Assembly (NCBI GenBank): GCA_024704765.1
Contig: JAKMXF010000122.1
Span: 395,068-459,067 of the forward strand
DNA: 64,000 nucleotides
Source: Oopsacas minuta
Lineage: Eukaryota; Porifera; Hexactinellida; Lyssacinosida; Leucopsacidae
Direction: 5' to 3'
Of this stretch, positions 26,090-37,563 are shown piece after piece. Positions within the stretch are counted from its first letter, which is position 1. Every line of letters starts with the position of its first letter. The translations under genes and the position numbers were made by a program. The notes beneath the pieces were generated by a model that saw only the letters and a program-made list of their open reading frames with translations, did not search any database and was not told the DNA's origin.

Positions 26090-26520
26090 AAATCTCACTT
26101 GTTGTTTGTCAGTTGTCAAGAAAAGGATATACGTTATGCAATTTTGAAATTGGCGCATAACTATGTATATATCGCGTTTATCCCGGAAGTACAACAGAAT
26201 TCAATAAAACTTCACTAAATATATATCCAACATGCCGAATCCGATTATTCAACTTCATAATGAATCTTACATAATTTTTGTTGTTGTGTTTAAGATTATC
26301 AAGTAAACAAACTAGCCAAATCTCAAAATATACGTACAGGCTTGCTCTAAACGGCCTAAGTCTTTAATTAATCCTAGAAACTTGTATTCAACGGTTATAC
26401 TGGGGTAATCGTGTACGCTGATTATGTTGCTACTTGTATACTTTGCGTTCAAAAGCCGCACCGCGACAAAGCGAAGCTCATAGTTTAATGTATTATAAGA
26501 TTGCTAGGGTTAGATATATA
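26090..26520 (+). repeat. Dispersed repeat family, copy 1 (pair with 47820-48500), interrupted
   Basis: Similar to 47820-48340: TTGTTTGTCAGTTGTCAAG, ATTTTGAAATTG.CGCATAA, AGAATTCAATAAA.CTTCAC and ACTGGGGTAATCG.GTA. The family seems to resume at about 27780-27905, where CTAGCGGCGTCGAAC also occurs at about 48472. The gap is filled by the hAT fragment at 26791. Non-coding. Confidence 0.55.
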
Positions 26521-26790
26521 CCGGTTATGCAAGATGCAGTCAGAGTCGCTTATCGTAACCATCAGTGGACAAAAAATGCAATTCATAATAAAGAGAGATC
26601 AAACTAAGCTTAACTATTTGGTAGAAAATTATAGATTCATAAACTCGTCACAGGCAGTGATTTGAGATTTTTATCCTACTCTACCTTCGTATAATTGACA
26701 TAAGTGCATCGTTTGACTGATCCAGGATGATGAATAGCTCCAGAACTATGTATCATTCCAGACTGTTGGACGGGTTCAGATAAAGCTGAC

Positions 26791-27480
26791 CAGACGGACC
26801 CAACCCGTTCGGTCCGGTCCGGTCCTGCATCTCTGGCTCTGATATAATTGAAAATATTGTTAAGATAATATTATTCGAGGCAAATCTTCGAAGACATACA
26901 GTACTACTCTCCTCAAACAAGAAATGCTGAAAAGGAAACCAATTCGCAAGTAGCACAATATACTTTAAGACTACAGTATCTAATAGATATATTTGAGCAA
27001 CTAAATAAGTGGTCGAGTAATCACTTCAATGCCACGGCTATTCACTATCGCAATGGTGAGAGGGTATTTTCCGGAAAAAATATTTCAGTCAATAAATGAC
27101 ACAGTAAGGTGCTATGTTCCTGAACTAGTGCAAGAAATTACTTCAATATCATACACATCAGATATCTGGAGTGATCCTAATGGCGCTAATTTGCATATTA
27201 GCTCAGTGATCATTCCGTAAATCATAAGTATACAATGAAGGATTCAAAGCAAAAAATATAAAACACGTTCCTGGGCAATATACAGGAATTGCCAATCCGA
27301 CACTTTCCATGGGATAATGAAATTCTGGAAATTACCAGTATCAAATGCCATCATCTATTGCTACATAATAAAGCAGCAAATATTACTTAAGGAGCTGAAA
27401 CTACACTGTTGAATCGCGAAGATTGCCGTATATTGTAAAACACTTAAACCATTCATCTCTAGCATGTGGCAAACTTAATC
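26791..27480 (+). pseudogene. hAT transposase fragment
   Basis: The left end may be CAGACGGACCCAACCCGTTC at 26791, followed by GGTCCGGTCCGGTCC, a common hAT-end composition. Inside, a BED-finger tail (FEANLRRHT) at about 26875 is followed by an open stretch 27029-27220. That stretch contains YFPEKIFQSINDTV and SISYTSDIWSDPNGANLHIS, the conserved TSDIW block before the first catalytic region of Ac/ZBED1-like hATs. EGFKAKNIKHVPGQYTG follows at about 27237. The C-terminal half is missing or unreadable and I found no right end. Confidence 0.65.
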
Positions 27481-27909
27481 AAATAAAATGAACTAGGTAT
27501 TTCTGAAACTAAGTAAACACAAGATGGAACAGACAGTAAGTTCAAATATTAGAGTAATTACATGAGAAAAGAAGAACTAAAGGATTGTTTGTCACCCACT
27601 ATGGTGATATAAAAATATCCCAAATCAATGGGAGTTAAGCGAAAGCATTCTGAAAACAATTCAAACGTTTGAAAAAGTAAACAAAACTTTAGCATTTACA
27701 AAGTATCCATTTCTGAAGTAAAAATAACAATGAAATCATTACAAAACAGAAGATAACGTAGTGTTTTTATGTAAAATTTGTAGGAAATATCCAGAAAATG
27801 AGCGACCTCAGAGTAAAACAAGTAAATAGTGTGTAAATATAATTCAGAGGGTCAATATTCGGATTATAAGACCCACAAAGACTAGCGGCGTCGAACGAGG
27901 ATTCACTTG

Positions 27910-30345
27910 ATGTGGTTAGGACTAATTTTGAGATTGGTGTAGTCACACCCTGAGATATTGGTGCGTTTCAAGGGATAAATCCCTCCAAATATGGTCAAGT
28001 AACCCACTAAAGTGCTGGGGGACATCTGATGCTGGGTACAAATCTGGTGGTTAACAGTTGATTCAATGAATTTTGAAAAGGCAAACCCATGAGGGGGATA
28101 CTTCGACATAATAGTAGACATGCCATTTATCGATTCGGCTTGGCGCTACGGAGAATTTGACACCGGGATCCTGAAGATTAAGTATTAAAAATTCGGTAGT
28201 TGTCCAGCGAGTTTCAATTCGGCTAAATTTCGATGCTAAGCAAATATATATATGGTACAATTTGCCAAGATAAATCAATGTAAAATTGCCAAATGACAAC
28301 TCCATTACATCTACAAACTATTTCCAGTGCAAAAGGAGGTCTTTCGATTGCATACTTGTCAAGGATGTCAGAAAAGGCTATTGTTTTGAGATCGAGTAAC
28401 GAGGAAATTAATGATATACGGTTAGAAATGATCTCCTTGGTAATAGAGTACATAACGAAGTAATAGAGGAAATTGGGAGTACGTTCCTAGCACTCCTCTC
28501 AAATTTTCATTAGCCTAAATCAGTAAATCAGTGTTATAATATTATATGGAACGGTCAGTTTCAACAAAGAATTTACAGGAAAATCAAAGAGTATGGTAAA
28601 ACCCTCTTTACGATCAGAAGAAAATTGTAGTAAATGACAAGTGTTTTCTGGTAGGGCTTATATTAATTCTATTACCGTACGTAGAATATCCACATAGTAC
28701 AAATGTTGACCAGAAAACCATTCGAAATTGAGTGTAGCACAGTCAGTTAAGCTATAGGGTAAAATTGCAGAGAATTATAACTCTATTTAGATTTCAACCA
28801 ATTGAGTGGCGAATTTGTTGATTTGTGTGGACAAATTATTGCACACTGTAATGTTTTATAGGTGTGTGGTCGATAATAACAGGTATACCTTGATTTCTAA
28901 AGTTAAATATGAGTATTTGGTCGCTTAAGTAGTTAGTCGCCCATGGCAGGTCATCAAGAGCTGTAAAAACCATCCGTGCAAGAAAAAGTGGGCATTGTAC
29001 CCAGTATGTCGCTAATGGCAGTTATCGTGCAAACCAAGTACACCTGTATGTGTAATCGGATCAATTTTGATTTATAAATATAATTGCAATATAATTGACA
29101 AATTGAAAACTGCTTGTCAGCGCCAATATCGACAAAGATTAACTACAATGAACAGTAAATTAATGAACTTACAAGTGGACTCGCAAATCAATAGTTCGAT
29201 TCGCGATTTCACCAGCGTAATTCAGAATTCGGCTATTCATTTAACTTGCGGTCGAAAAGGAGATTTCACCTAATCATTTCAGTTGTAGCCAATAAATTGT
29301 GTGTGCTACATATATTATGTCAAAAATATATAATACAAGACAAGCATGAACATTCAGGAGTATGCACAAAGTGGTAGAACAAATAAATAATAAAAGGGTT
29401 CTAATTCGTAGCAACATATATAACTAAATCAATAGCCATTGAATACAAAGTATTATAGAAAGTAAATCAGATATTTCGGCAAATAATGCAATTATCCAAT
29501 CACACAGTGAACACCCCCTGGAAATTGGTCAAAAGTTCAATCCGATATTTAGTAACCACTTAAAGTTTATTGGAAAGAGAATATCCAATTACTTCAAATG
29601 TTAAAATTTGTTATGTTCCATCATTTAGTTTAGTAACAACTGGAACGAATGTAAGCATTACAATTTCTTGCTCAGAAATTATTCCTGACAACCACAGATA
29701 TTCACTTATATCAATGAAGTAAATTCCAGTATCTAAGCAACTAATACATTCCAAAGACTTCATTCTATTGCATTTTCGACTACTCTCTTATTATAGTGAT
29801 TATATAAGCGGAGTTCAAATAATAAATCCTTAAAATAGCTAAAATATTTTGATAAATTTTTCTGTTAGATGTTTCTGTCGCGTTCTGTCAAGTTGTCTCC
29901 TTAGTTTATAATATAGCATTTTCAATTCTCTATAAAATACAACAATTTCCAGGTTCGCGAAAATTCGCACAAATTTAGATTCAATCACGTGAACATTTTA
30001 ATTTATCTAACATTTTTTAAAATTCTCTTTTCACAATTTATATAAATATTATGGTTGCTTAGCGATATAATCAAAACGGAAAGTTATTTACATTTTATGT
30101 TCGTGTTTACAAAATTCAGCTTGTAATTAATATAAATAAATGTTCCCATCACGTATTTTTACAAAGATTCCATTAAAAAATCAACACTCTTCTACTGTGT
30201 GAAAAAGTTTCTTCAAAAGTTCCTTAATTCTTAGATTTCAGAATTTATTTTATAAGCTTATAAAACAAACATGCATATATATATATAATCTTACTTTTTG
30301 CCCTGAATTTACAATATTGTTAATAAATAATATATTAATTATCTA
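27910..30345. other. Intronic DNA, no gene assigned
   Basis: Minus-strand open stretches at 27903-28121, 28063-28305 and 28223-28453 overlap one another in shifted frames and may be a single frameshifted relic. I do not recognise the protein. The rest is AT-rich and featureless. Confidence 0.3.
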
Positions 30346-30349
30346 GAAA

Positions 30350-32430
30350 ATGAACACCCTTCAAGCTTTTCAGTTTTATTGTGAGCATAAATTACTTAGC
30401 GCCCGTTTAATCACAGACCAATTTATTTCAACTCATGGTTTTGATCGAGATCAGCAAAATTTCTTTCGTCTGAAGTTCAATGATATTCAAAAAGAGAGAG
30501 CTCTTTTCATAAATTTTCGGACCTTGATACTTGGAATTCCATGTGCTTCTGCCCTCTGCCAAAGAAGCCTAGGTTAAGTGCCTCTTCTTCATTAACCATT
30601 AACTTTGAAGAAGACTTTAATTTTTCAAAAAAGAAATCACTCGCTGACTTAACGACCAAAGGATTGAGAAATCGGCTCTCTTCTCTTAAGTCTCACCTCG
30701 AATCAGTCGCTGAAAACGAGCATGTATCCCAAAGACTCTTGCAACTTATCTCTTACTACTTTGTTGCAATGAGGAGCAGGACATGAATAGCGCCAATGTT
30801 TGTAAAGAGATACTCAAGAAGGGAAACGTATTTCCTATCGATCCATAATTAACACTTGATAAATCTGCCTTTCTTTTCAATTCGCTTGAGATCGGTAAAA
30901 CTAAGTATTTAGAACTTCGGCGTACGTTACTATCTGAAGATCTCAAGTTACCAGGCTACAATAGTGTAGCTAAACATCGGGCTCAAATTCATTTGCTGGA
31001 TGAGGTGCATATAATTCATAGAGAATTTCCATGTGAAGTAGGTATTTCTTACAACAGACTACTCACCCATACAGTTGAACGAATTGTATCTAACTTAAGT
31101 CCTGATACCCTTGTCTATCCGCTGAAAGTTCGAGTATCCGATGGCTTAGATGGCTCTGGGTGTCATCGAGTTTACCAGCAAGTTATATCTAACCCTGACC
31201 TCTCGACTAAAACCTTCATTTTATTTGGTTTCAAGGTTAACGCAATCATAAATGCAAATGATCATATCCTATGGAAACCTCATCATCCAAATTCGCCATT
31301 TGCACTCGACCAGTTGCCCTCTTAGCCCTTCCAGAAAATGAAGAGAGTGTCAAGTTTTCGATGGACTCATTAATAAATAACGAAACTTCTATTGAAGAGA
31401 GTGGTTTGAGTTTACACAATGGCAATGGAGAGGTCAAGATCATAAGAGCTCATTTCGATACAAAGATGGCAAAAATCTTAAGCGGTGCTGGTGGTGCTAA
31501 TTGTCAAATGTGTACTGCTACGTTCCAACTGATACACGATATTAGCATAGTTAACAATGGCTTTCCCATGAATAGAACTATCCGTGATGCACGTGATGTA
31601 TTTGATGAGGTTGATGAGGAAGAAATTTTATCTTTGCCAACAAATCAAAGATCCAATTTACTACACAAACCAATTTCAGAAAAAGATATCATATCAGCTT
31701 CTCCTCTACATGCATATTTGGGAACATTTAGTTGGTTCCTATTATTGATTTGCCATCTACAGTGTGGTGCTATTCAAAAATGGTCACCAACTTCGCCAAT
31801 AATTCTTGGGGCCAAGAAATTTATTACTAGCCTTATTGAAGAAAAACTTAGTATATCCATTGATACACCATCAATCCAAGAAGGAACTACCACAACCGGA
31901 AATGTTGTTCGGAGATGCTTCACACGTAGCGATGATACTTTGCAAGATTTTCTCTATTGGGTATTGATGGTTGTTCCTCATGAGACACATCAAGTTGTCA
32001 CTACAATCTTTAATAATTTGAGTGCTATCCTGAGATTGTATAATAGCAACAGGAAAGTGGATACTGAAGGCCTTGATAATGTATACCGAGATACTTACGA
32101 ATCCATTTTAACTAATTTTTCATAGGCACATGTAATCCCTACTTTACATAAACTTCCAGCCAATGCACCACAAATAATTGCAGATCATAATGGTGGGTTT
32201 GCATAGAAGATTTGTCTGAAGAAGGCCTTGAATCTTGCAATAAATTGGACAGGCGATACTGTGAGAGACTCCAAAGAAAATCTAACTTTGAAGACAACAT
32301 TAAAGATGTGTTCGTCAGGCTTATCTGTCAAAGTGATCCAATTTTAGCATCCTTTCGTAATATTACCAAAATGATTCGGAGCCAGATCTATCTGAGTTAA
32401 AGAGCTGCCAAGATGTTTTGATGAATTCAC
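30350..32430 (+). pseudogene. RAG1/Transib-like transposase, best-preserved copy 2
   Basis: Plus-strand relic with ATG at 30350 and an overall span of about 690 codons. The longest open piece is 284 codons (31271-32125). Motifs: VRVSDGLDGSGCHRVYQQ with Asp codon 31140-31142 (aligns with RAG1 D600), PNSPFALDQLP, and FDTKMAKILSGAGGANCQMC with Asp codon 31457-31459 (D708, followed by the RAG1 CxxC zinc pair). Then come TTTTGNVVRRCF and EEGLESCNKLDRRYCERLQR with Glu at about 32230 (E962 region). All three catalytic positions survive, but about five frameshifts and stops break it. A DD34D mariner abuts its 3' end. The 5'-12RSS-like terminal repeats typical of Transib/RAGL were not found. Confidence 0.82.
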
Positions 32431-32436
32431 TAAGTG

Positions 32437-33746
32437 CAAGAGTTGTTCAATAAATAGTGAGACTTTTTCATAATTCATATAGTAAACCTACACTTATCAT
32501 AATTGATCATCAAACGTTTCAATAAATTCCCCCTTTAACTTATACATCGTTTCCATTGTTCTGGGAAAATTCCCAACCCAGTGGTATAGAATTATTCAGG
32601 GGTCAATTTTTCCCACTGTTGCATTTCATACTCCAGCCATTTGAAGCCCTCAAATCTCCACCCTCGAAGAAGTCTCTTCATCTCTCCAAACAGCCAGTGG
32701 TCGCTGGGAGCCAGGTCTGGACTATACAGGGGATGAGGGAGGCATTCGAATCCTAAGTCGTCAATTGCAGCTATTATCTTGGAGCTTACACGGGGAATTG
32801 CATTCTCATGTTGCAGCAATACGCCACGTGTCAACTAGCCTCACCTCTCACGAGTAATCGCTTGACGCAATTCTTTCAATTCGTCAACGTAATAATCACT
32901 GTTTATGGTGGTCTTCTCAGGCAACCAGTCAAGGCGTATAATTCCTTCCCTATCCCAAAATACTGTTGCCATTCTCTTCCCTGTTGATTTTTCGGCCTTT
33001 ACCTTGATGGGTACAGGTTCATCAAATCCCTTCCACTGCTCGATTGAGTTTTGCTCTTTGGTTAATAATAATTTAACCAAGTTTCATCCCATGTTACTAT
33101 ACGATCCAAAAAGTCTTCCTCTGCATTGTATCTAGAAAGTAATTCTTTGCTAACTCTGACCCTTTCGCATTTTGTTCTTTTGAAAGAAGTTTTTGGGACC
33201 CAACGCCCAGTTACCTTCGACATTTCCACATCTTCAATGATAATCGAGTGTAGTGTGGCTTTTGATTACCTACCCTCTCTTCTAACTCTCGAAGGGTTAT
33301 TCGTCTGTCCTCGTCCAAAATTGTTTGGACGCTCTCGATATTACTGCGGGCTTTGGAGGAAGTCGGATGACCTGGAAGAGGGTCATCGTGGAGGTCCTCA
33401 CCGCCACTATCAAAACGTTCGATCAATCTATAAATGGTAGCTTACGAAGGACATTCATCACCGAAATTACCCTGCATTTCACGAAGAATGTATGAGCCAG
33501 TCTTCCCCTTTTTCCATAGGTACCAAATTATTTGTCGTTTTCCTTCTTTGCTAAAATCCATTAGTTGAAAAGAGTAGCCTACACAAATGAAACTTTACAC
33601 TGAATAATATGCTAGTAAAGTAAAGAGTATATTGTATCGAAGTTAGACAATCAAGTTAGACTTGTTATCTGATATTAGGCTTAGAGCTGTATTAACTAGA
33701 ATATGAATTCGATATATTAGTTTCATTACTTATTGAACAACCCTTG
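32437..33746 (-). mobile_element. Mariner (DD34D) element
   Basis: Element of 1310 bp. Left end CAAGAGTTGTTCAATAAATA; right end, reverse complemented, CAAGGGTTGTTCAATAAGTA. TA follows the right end (33747-33748). The left has TG at 32435-32436, presumably a mutated TA. The transposase is on the minus strand. It truncates or interrupts the 3' side of the RAG1-like copy 2. Confidence 0.85.
32592..33561 (-). pseudogene. Mariner DD34D transposase (broken)
   Basis: Starts at ATG 33559-33561 (MDFSKEGKRQIIWYLWKKGK). HTH region follows, then RRITLRELEERVG (about 33300). The first catalytic motif is intact (TVFWDREGI, about 32970). The second, normally QHDNA, reads LLQHENAIPR (about 32815), an Asp to Glu change. 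The third is YSPDLAPSD (about 32735-32710), with 34 residues between the second and third catalytic residues, the classical mariner spacing. Frameshifts fall near 33210 and 33080, and one lies between 32841 and 32834. Not functional. Confidence 0.85.
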
Positions 33747-33749
33747 TAC

Positions 33750-34314
33750 AAATACGTTATAGTTTGTAGATCATGAACGGTAGGTCATTTTCAACAAGAA
33801 ATGTGGTTTCATAAGTTGATTAAAATGGATCTTAAATAGTGTTAATAATATCAAAACATAAAACATTCAATTTCTGAGGCTATAGCTACCAAATTGGCTT
33901 AATTTGAATCGATAAACAAGTTAAAATATTTTTGAATGTGTCAATGGCGTCATTACATTCACACCCAAAAACTTGGAAACAATCTAGTTACGTCAATCGA
34001 TTTCTTGGGTACGATTCTCAATATGTCAATAATATAGTTTAATAGGTTATCTAGTACCCTAATACCTACTTCCAGGCTTTAGCCATTTCGTACCACTGTG
34101 AATCATTTCGCAAATGAGTTAATTTTTCTGACGAATGAGATCATAAAGGCGCACTTTGCTTGCTAGGTCGCTACGCGACCTAGTACTACACTCGTCACTA
34201 TGTGCCTCAAATTGAAAAATAGTTAAAATTTTCAGATTATATTATCGATGGTCTAACCAAATTATATTGGATGGATTCTGTGCTCAAACTAGAAATGCTT
34301 TGTCGCTTTTGACT
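33750..34314. other. Anonymous DNA with a perfect 9-bp hairpin at 34163-34183
   Basis: CTAGGTCGC, TAC, GCGACCTAG forms a perfect stem-loop. It lies about 130 bp upstream of the dispersed repeat at 34315. The other copy of that family, at 11100, has a GC-rich, only partly palindromic stretch in the equivalent place. It may be an element end. No gene is visible. Confidence 0.45.
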
Positions 34315-34565
34315 AGTAATTTCGACACTTAGTGCCTCGGATATTAAGAAATTCCGAAATCTTTCCAAATTTTGAGACTGTTGGTATTTTGTAAAGTGAT
34401 TATGACATAATCATTCCACGATGAGTTTGCACTCGGTCAAAATCATGACGTCAGGACATTTGCCAAATTGACGCGTACCTCTGATTTAACTTTCAAAGTT
34501 CTATTATGTACATTGGGTGAGCAGTGGTGAATAATGTGATTTCTCGATTATCCAAAAGGTGTCAA
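34315..34565 (+). repeat. Dispersed repeat family, copy 2 (pair with 11100-11345)
   Basis: Collinear with 11100-11345 at moderate identity, same orientation. See that entry for the shared blocks. Non-coding. Confidence 0.6.
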
Positions 34566-34569
34566 CCAA

Positions 34570-35584
34570 TATTAGGGGTTCCAATCTCGGCATTTCAGTT
34601 AATTTAATCCCGGGATAGACTTTCAATCCGGCATTGAATGCAAATCTATCAGGAATAATCAGAAAATCCTATTTAAAACATATTATTTAGCATTCTAGCT
34701 CCTCATGCTCTATGTATCATACTGGCGTTAATCAATAAACAGTTATATAAATTCAACATGTCTGAATGATTATTTAAGTATCAAATTATTTGATCATTCT
34801 GGGATTGATCATGATTCAAGAATTCACTACAAAGTAATATATTCAACCGATACCCTTAGGAGATAGTATAAAAATCAATTATCATTCAATATACCCTAGT
34901 AAGAGGAAGTGGCTATAGAAATTAACTCGAAACAGCATCGTAAAAATAGAAATGCTGTGGGATTATAAGTGGAAATGTTAGCATATTAGGAGACTCGCCG
35001 TCCTAAATCTACACACTCATAGAGGTTCTACTATGTTTACAATTGAGAAATTAAATATTTTATTGGACAAGTAATATTTGGGGGTGCATAGTCCCTGCAC
35101 CCTTCAGTGGATCCGTGCCTGCTATTTTCCCTTCTATATTGACATCACGAATGTCACAACTCACAAACCTACTAGAGGAGTGTACGAAAAGTGATGGATT
35201 CTCAAGTAAATTTATCTGCGGAACTCATGCAGCAAATATTTGGTTTACAAAGTTTACAGAATATTGAGTATCAGTAGTTATAGTATGTGGTATGGGAGAA
35301 AATTGGAAGTGTCCTTTGCAAAGCTATAAAATCTTTAGATATCCAATATTTGGGAATTTGATACTCCAATTAGATCATGACCACCACTAGTCTCCTCTTG
35401 GAATACCTGTAAATCAGCTGGTGGAAGAATTCTTCATCTGAGACAAAAATTTTGGTTTGTTTCGTCCCAACTGGTGATGCATAAATGTCAGCAAAATAGA
35501 GTCGGGTGGTAACTTGATCATAATCGATTTCTATATGAATGGTTGCTGCTATTTCTCATGGAATTCTAATCTCACAAAGAATCT
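34570..35584. other. No gene assigned; possible element end near 35075-35125
   Basis: GGGGGTGCATAGTCCCTGCA followed by CCTTCAGTGGATCCGTGCCTG resembles an inverted hAT-type end (CAGGCACGGATCCACTG when reverse complemented). A minus-strand open stretch at about 35390-35560 is unassigned. Confidence 0.3.
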
Positions 35585-36240
35585 AAGGAGGAATCCGATA
35601 GAAGGCATGTTCTTCTACAGTTGGACGAAATTCACGTAAGATCAGATTAAATACAAAACGAGGGTAATATCTAAGGTTCTTCTTGTCTACAAACTGATTC
35701 ACTAAATGCAGAGAACAATTCTTTCATATCCGATCTTGCTAAGGCGGTTCTAGCATTCAAGTTCCAAGCCTTTTCATAAAGTGGTCTTAAAGTGTGAAAC
35801 TTCTACCATATTGTAATTCAAATCTTCTGACTTACTTACAGTAGTGGAGCAAGTTATTATTTACATCGAGTAGTGTGATCCTAAGGTAGTAGTAACTGTT
35901 GTACTGCTGATTATCAACTGAACGTGAGTTTATTTAAGTCTCTAGCTTCTAGCACAAGTTTACAGCTAACTTGCCCAAACCTATCAGATCCTACTAGATC
36001 CATTTTCGTGATGTTTGACCCGGTTCACATAGTGAAGCGTATCCGAAATAACTGGATAAATCAGAAGGACATTAATACAGCATTATCTTCCCATCAATCG
36101 AGCAATACTTTAGTGGAACATTTCCTTATTGCCTTTCAAACGCTTCATTCAAAGATCTCAGGTATATACAGTCAAGGGACAAAAGTATTCGACCATACAA
36201 ATATATTGTCATAAATTGTATACTCTTTCCCGCTCCTATA

Positions 36241-37563
36241 CAGGGTGTTTCACAATTGATGTCGTATTGTCCAAATTTGTTTATTATGCACCCATGCAAT
36301 AATATCTGTGTATTTAAACTTGCAATCGTAATTAATCTTACAGGGTTCTATTGAGTAATTATTTCATTCATCAATCGAAACATTTTATAGCTTCTGTTTC
36401 CATATCCAAATTGGGCTAATTATTTGCATAATATAATGGTGAAAGAATACAGTATCATGATTCGCTCACAGGCTGTTGGCAGGCTCTTCTCAGAAGTTTG
36501 TGTCTCTTAAACTTGGAGTTAATATCCGTACAGTTCAGCGTTGGTGGCGACTTTTCAAGAATGATTTGACATTAGAAAACAAAGGGGGACGTGGCCGTAA
36601 ATCGTCCATATCGAAAGTTGCCAAGATTGTAATTACTAAATCAATTGGCAAAAAACGACAGTCTGTACGTGGTCTATCCAAGAAATTGAAGTTGAAAGGT
36701 CATTCCGTATCTCAGAGTACAGTGTACCGTTATTTGACAAAAGAAAAGGGCGTAAAATCTTACAAACGCCAGCGGCAGCCGTTAATAACAGAAAAACATG
36801 GCTGCCAGGTTAAAATTTTGTAAAGAACGTGTCAATTGGATAGCAAATGATTGGAAAAACATAATATTTACAGATGAATCACCGTTTGAGTTAAATCATC
36901 CCCCAAACAGGAAAAATGATTGTGTTTGGGCGAGAAACACATTGGATGTCGAGCCAGTTCAGATGGTGAAATTTCCAAAGAAAATTCAAGTATGTGGTAT
37001 GATGTCACATCGTGCACTGTCGGAGTTACACTTCATTCCCGTTGGACAAACTGTATCTGCAGAGTACTATGTTAGTGAGATACTGGGTAAAACTTTAATG
37101 TCTACAATGAATAGAAAGCGAGAAAGAGGCACAGTTGTTGAGAGGAAAATGTTAAAAAATATGTCCCGTGCGATATTTCAACAAGATGGCGCTCTAGCTC
37201 ACACGACAAACATGACACAAAATTGGTTGAGAAGTAACCTCAAGAGTTTTTGGGCGAAAGGTACCTGGCCAGCCAACTCTCCAGACTTGAGTCCCATTGA
37301 GAACATATGGTCGATTTTGAAAGATGATCTAGATTCAATAGGTGAGTTAAAAGACATAAAAATGTTGGAAAATCGACTGAAAACAGCATGGTCCAATATT
37401 TCACCAGAGGTTTTGGACAAATTGATGGATGGAATGCCAAAACGAATCCATAAGTGTATTGAACTTAGTGGTGGATATATTGGCAAATAATTGTAGTAAT
37501 ATATCTAGTATTCTATTAGTTATGTAATATTGTACAACACGACATCAATTGTGAAACACCCTG
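36241..37563 (+). mobile_element. Tc1/mariner element of DD37E type
   Basis: Element of 1323 bp. Ends CAGGGTGTTTCACAATTGAT and inverted ATCAATTGTGAAACACCCTG, TA duplicated at 36239-36240 and 37564-37565. The empty target site is preserved in the opposite arm of the host palindrome (cctatatattgtg as reverse complement near 38322-38334), exactly as predicted after removing the element and one TA. Confidence 0.95.
36436..37490 (+). pseudogene. DD37E Tc1/mariner transposase with one or two frameshifts
   Basis: Likely start ATG 36436 (MVKEYSIMIRSQAVG). A shift near 36476 leads into SSQKFVSLKLGVNIRTVQRW, a helix-turn-helix, with GGRGRKSS as a GRPR-like motif. A second shift near 36798 leads into RLKFCKERVNWIANDWKNII and FTDES (first Asp, about 36870). 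The second Asp is in FQQDGALAHT (about 37185) and the Glu in SPDLSPIENIW (about 37300). Thirty-seven residues separate the last two, hence DD37E. It ends GGYIGK at 37490. All catalytic residues are present and the damage is limited to frameshifts, so the copy looks fairly young. Confidence 0.9.

Noticed and set aside
37199-37486. Minus frames across the DD37E transposase
   Set aside because: Shadow frames of a well-conserved plus-strand transposase.
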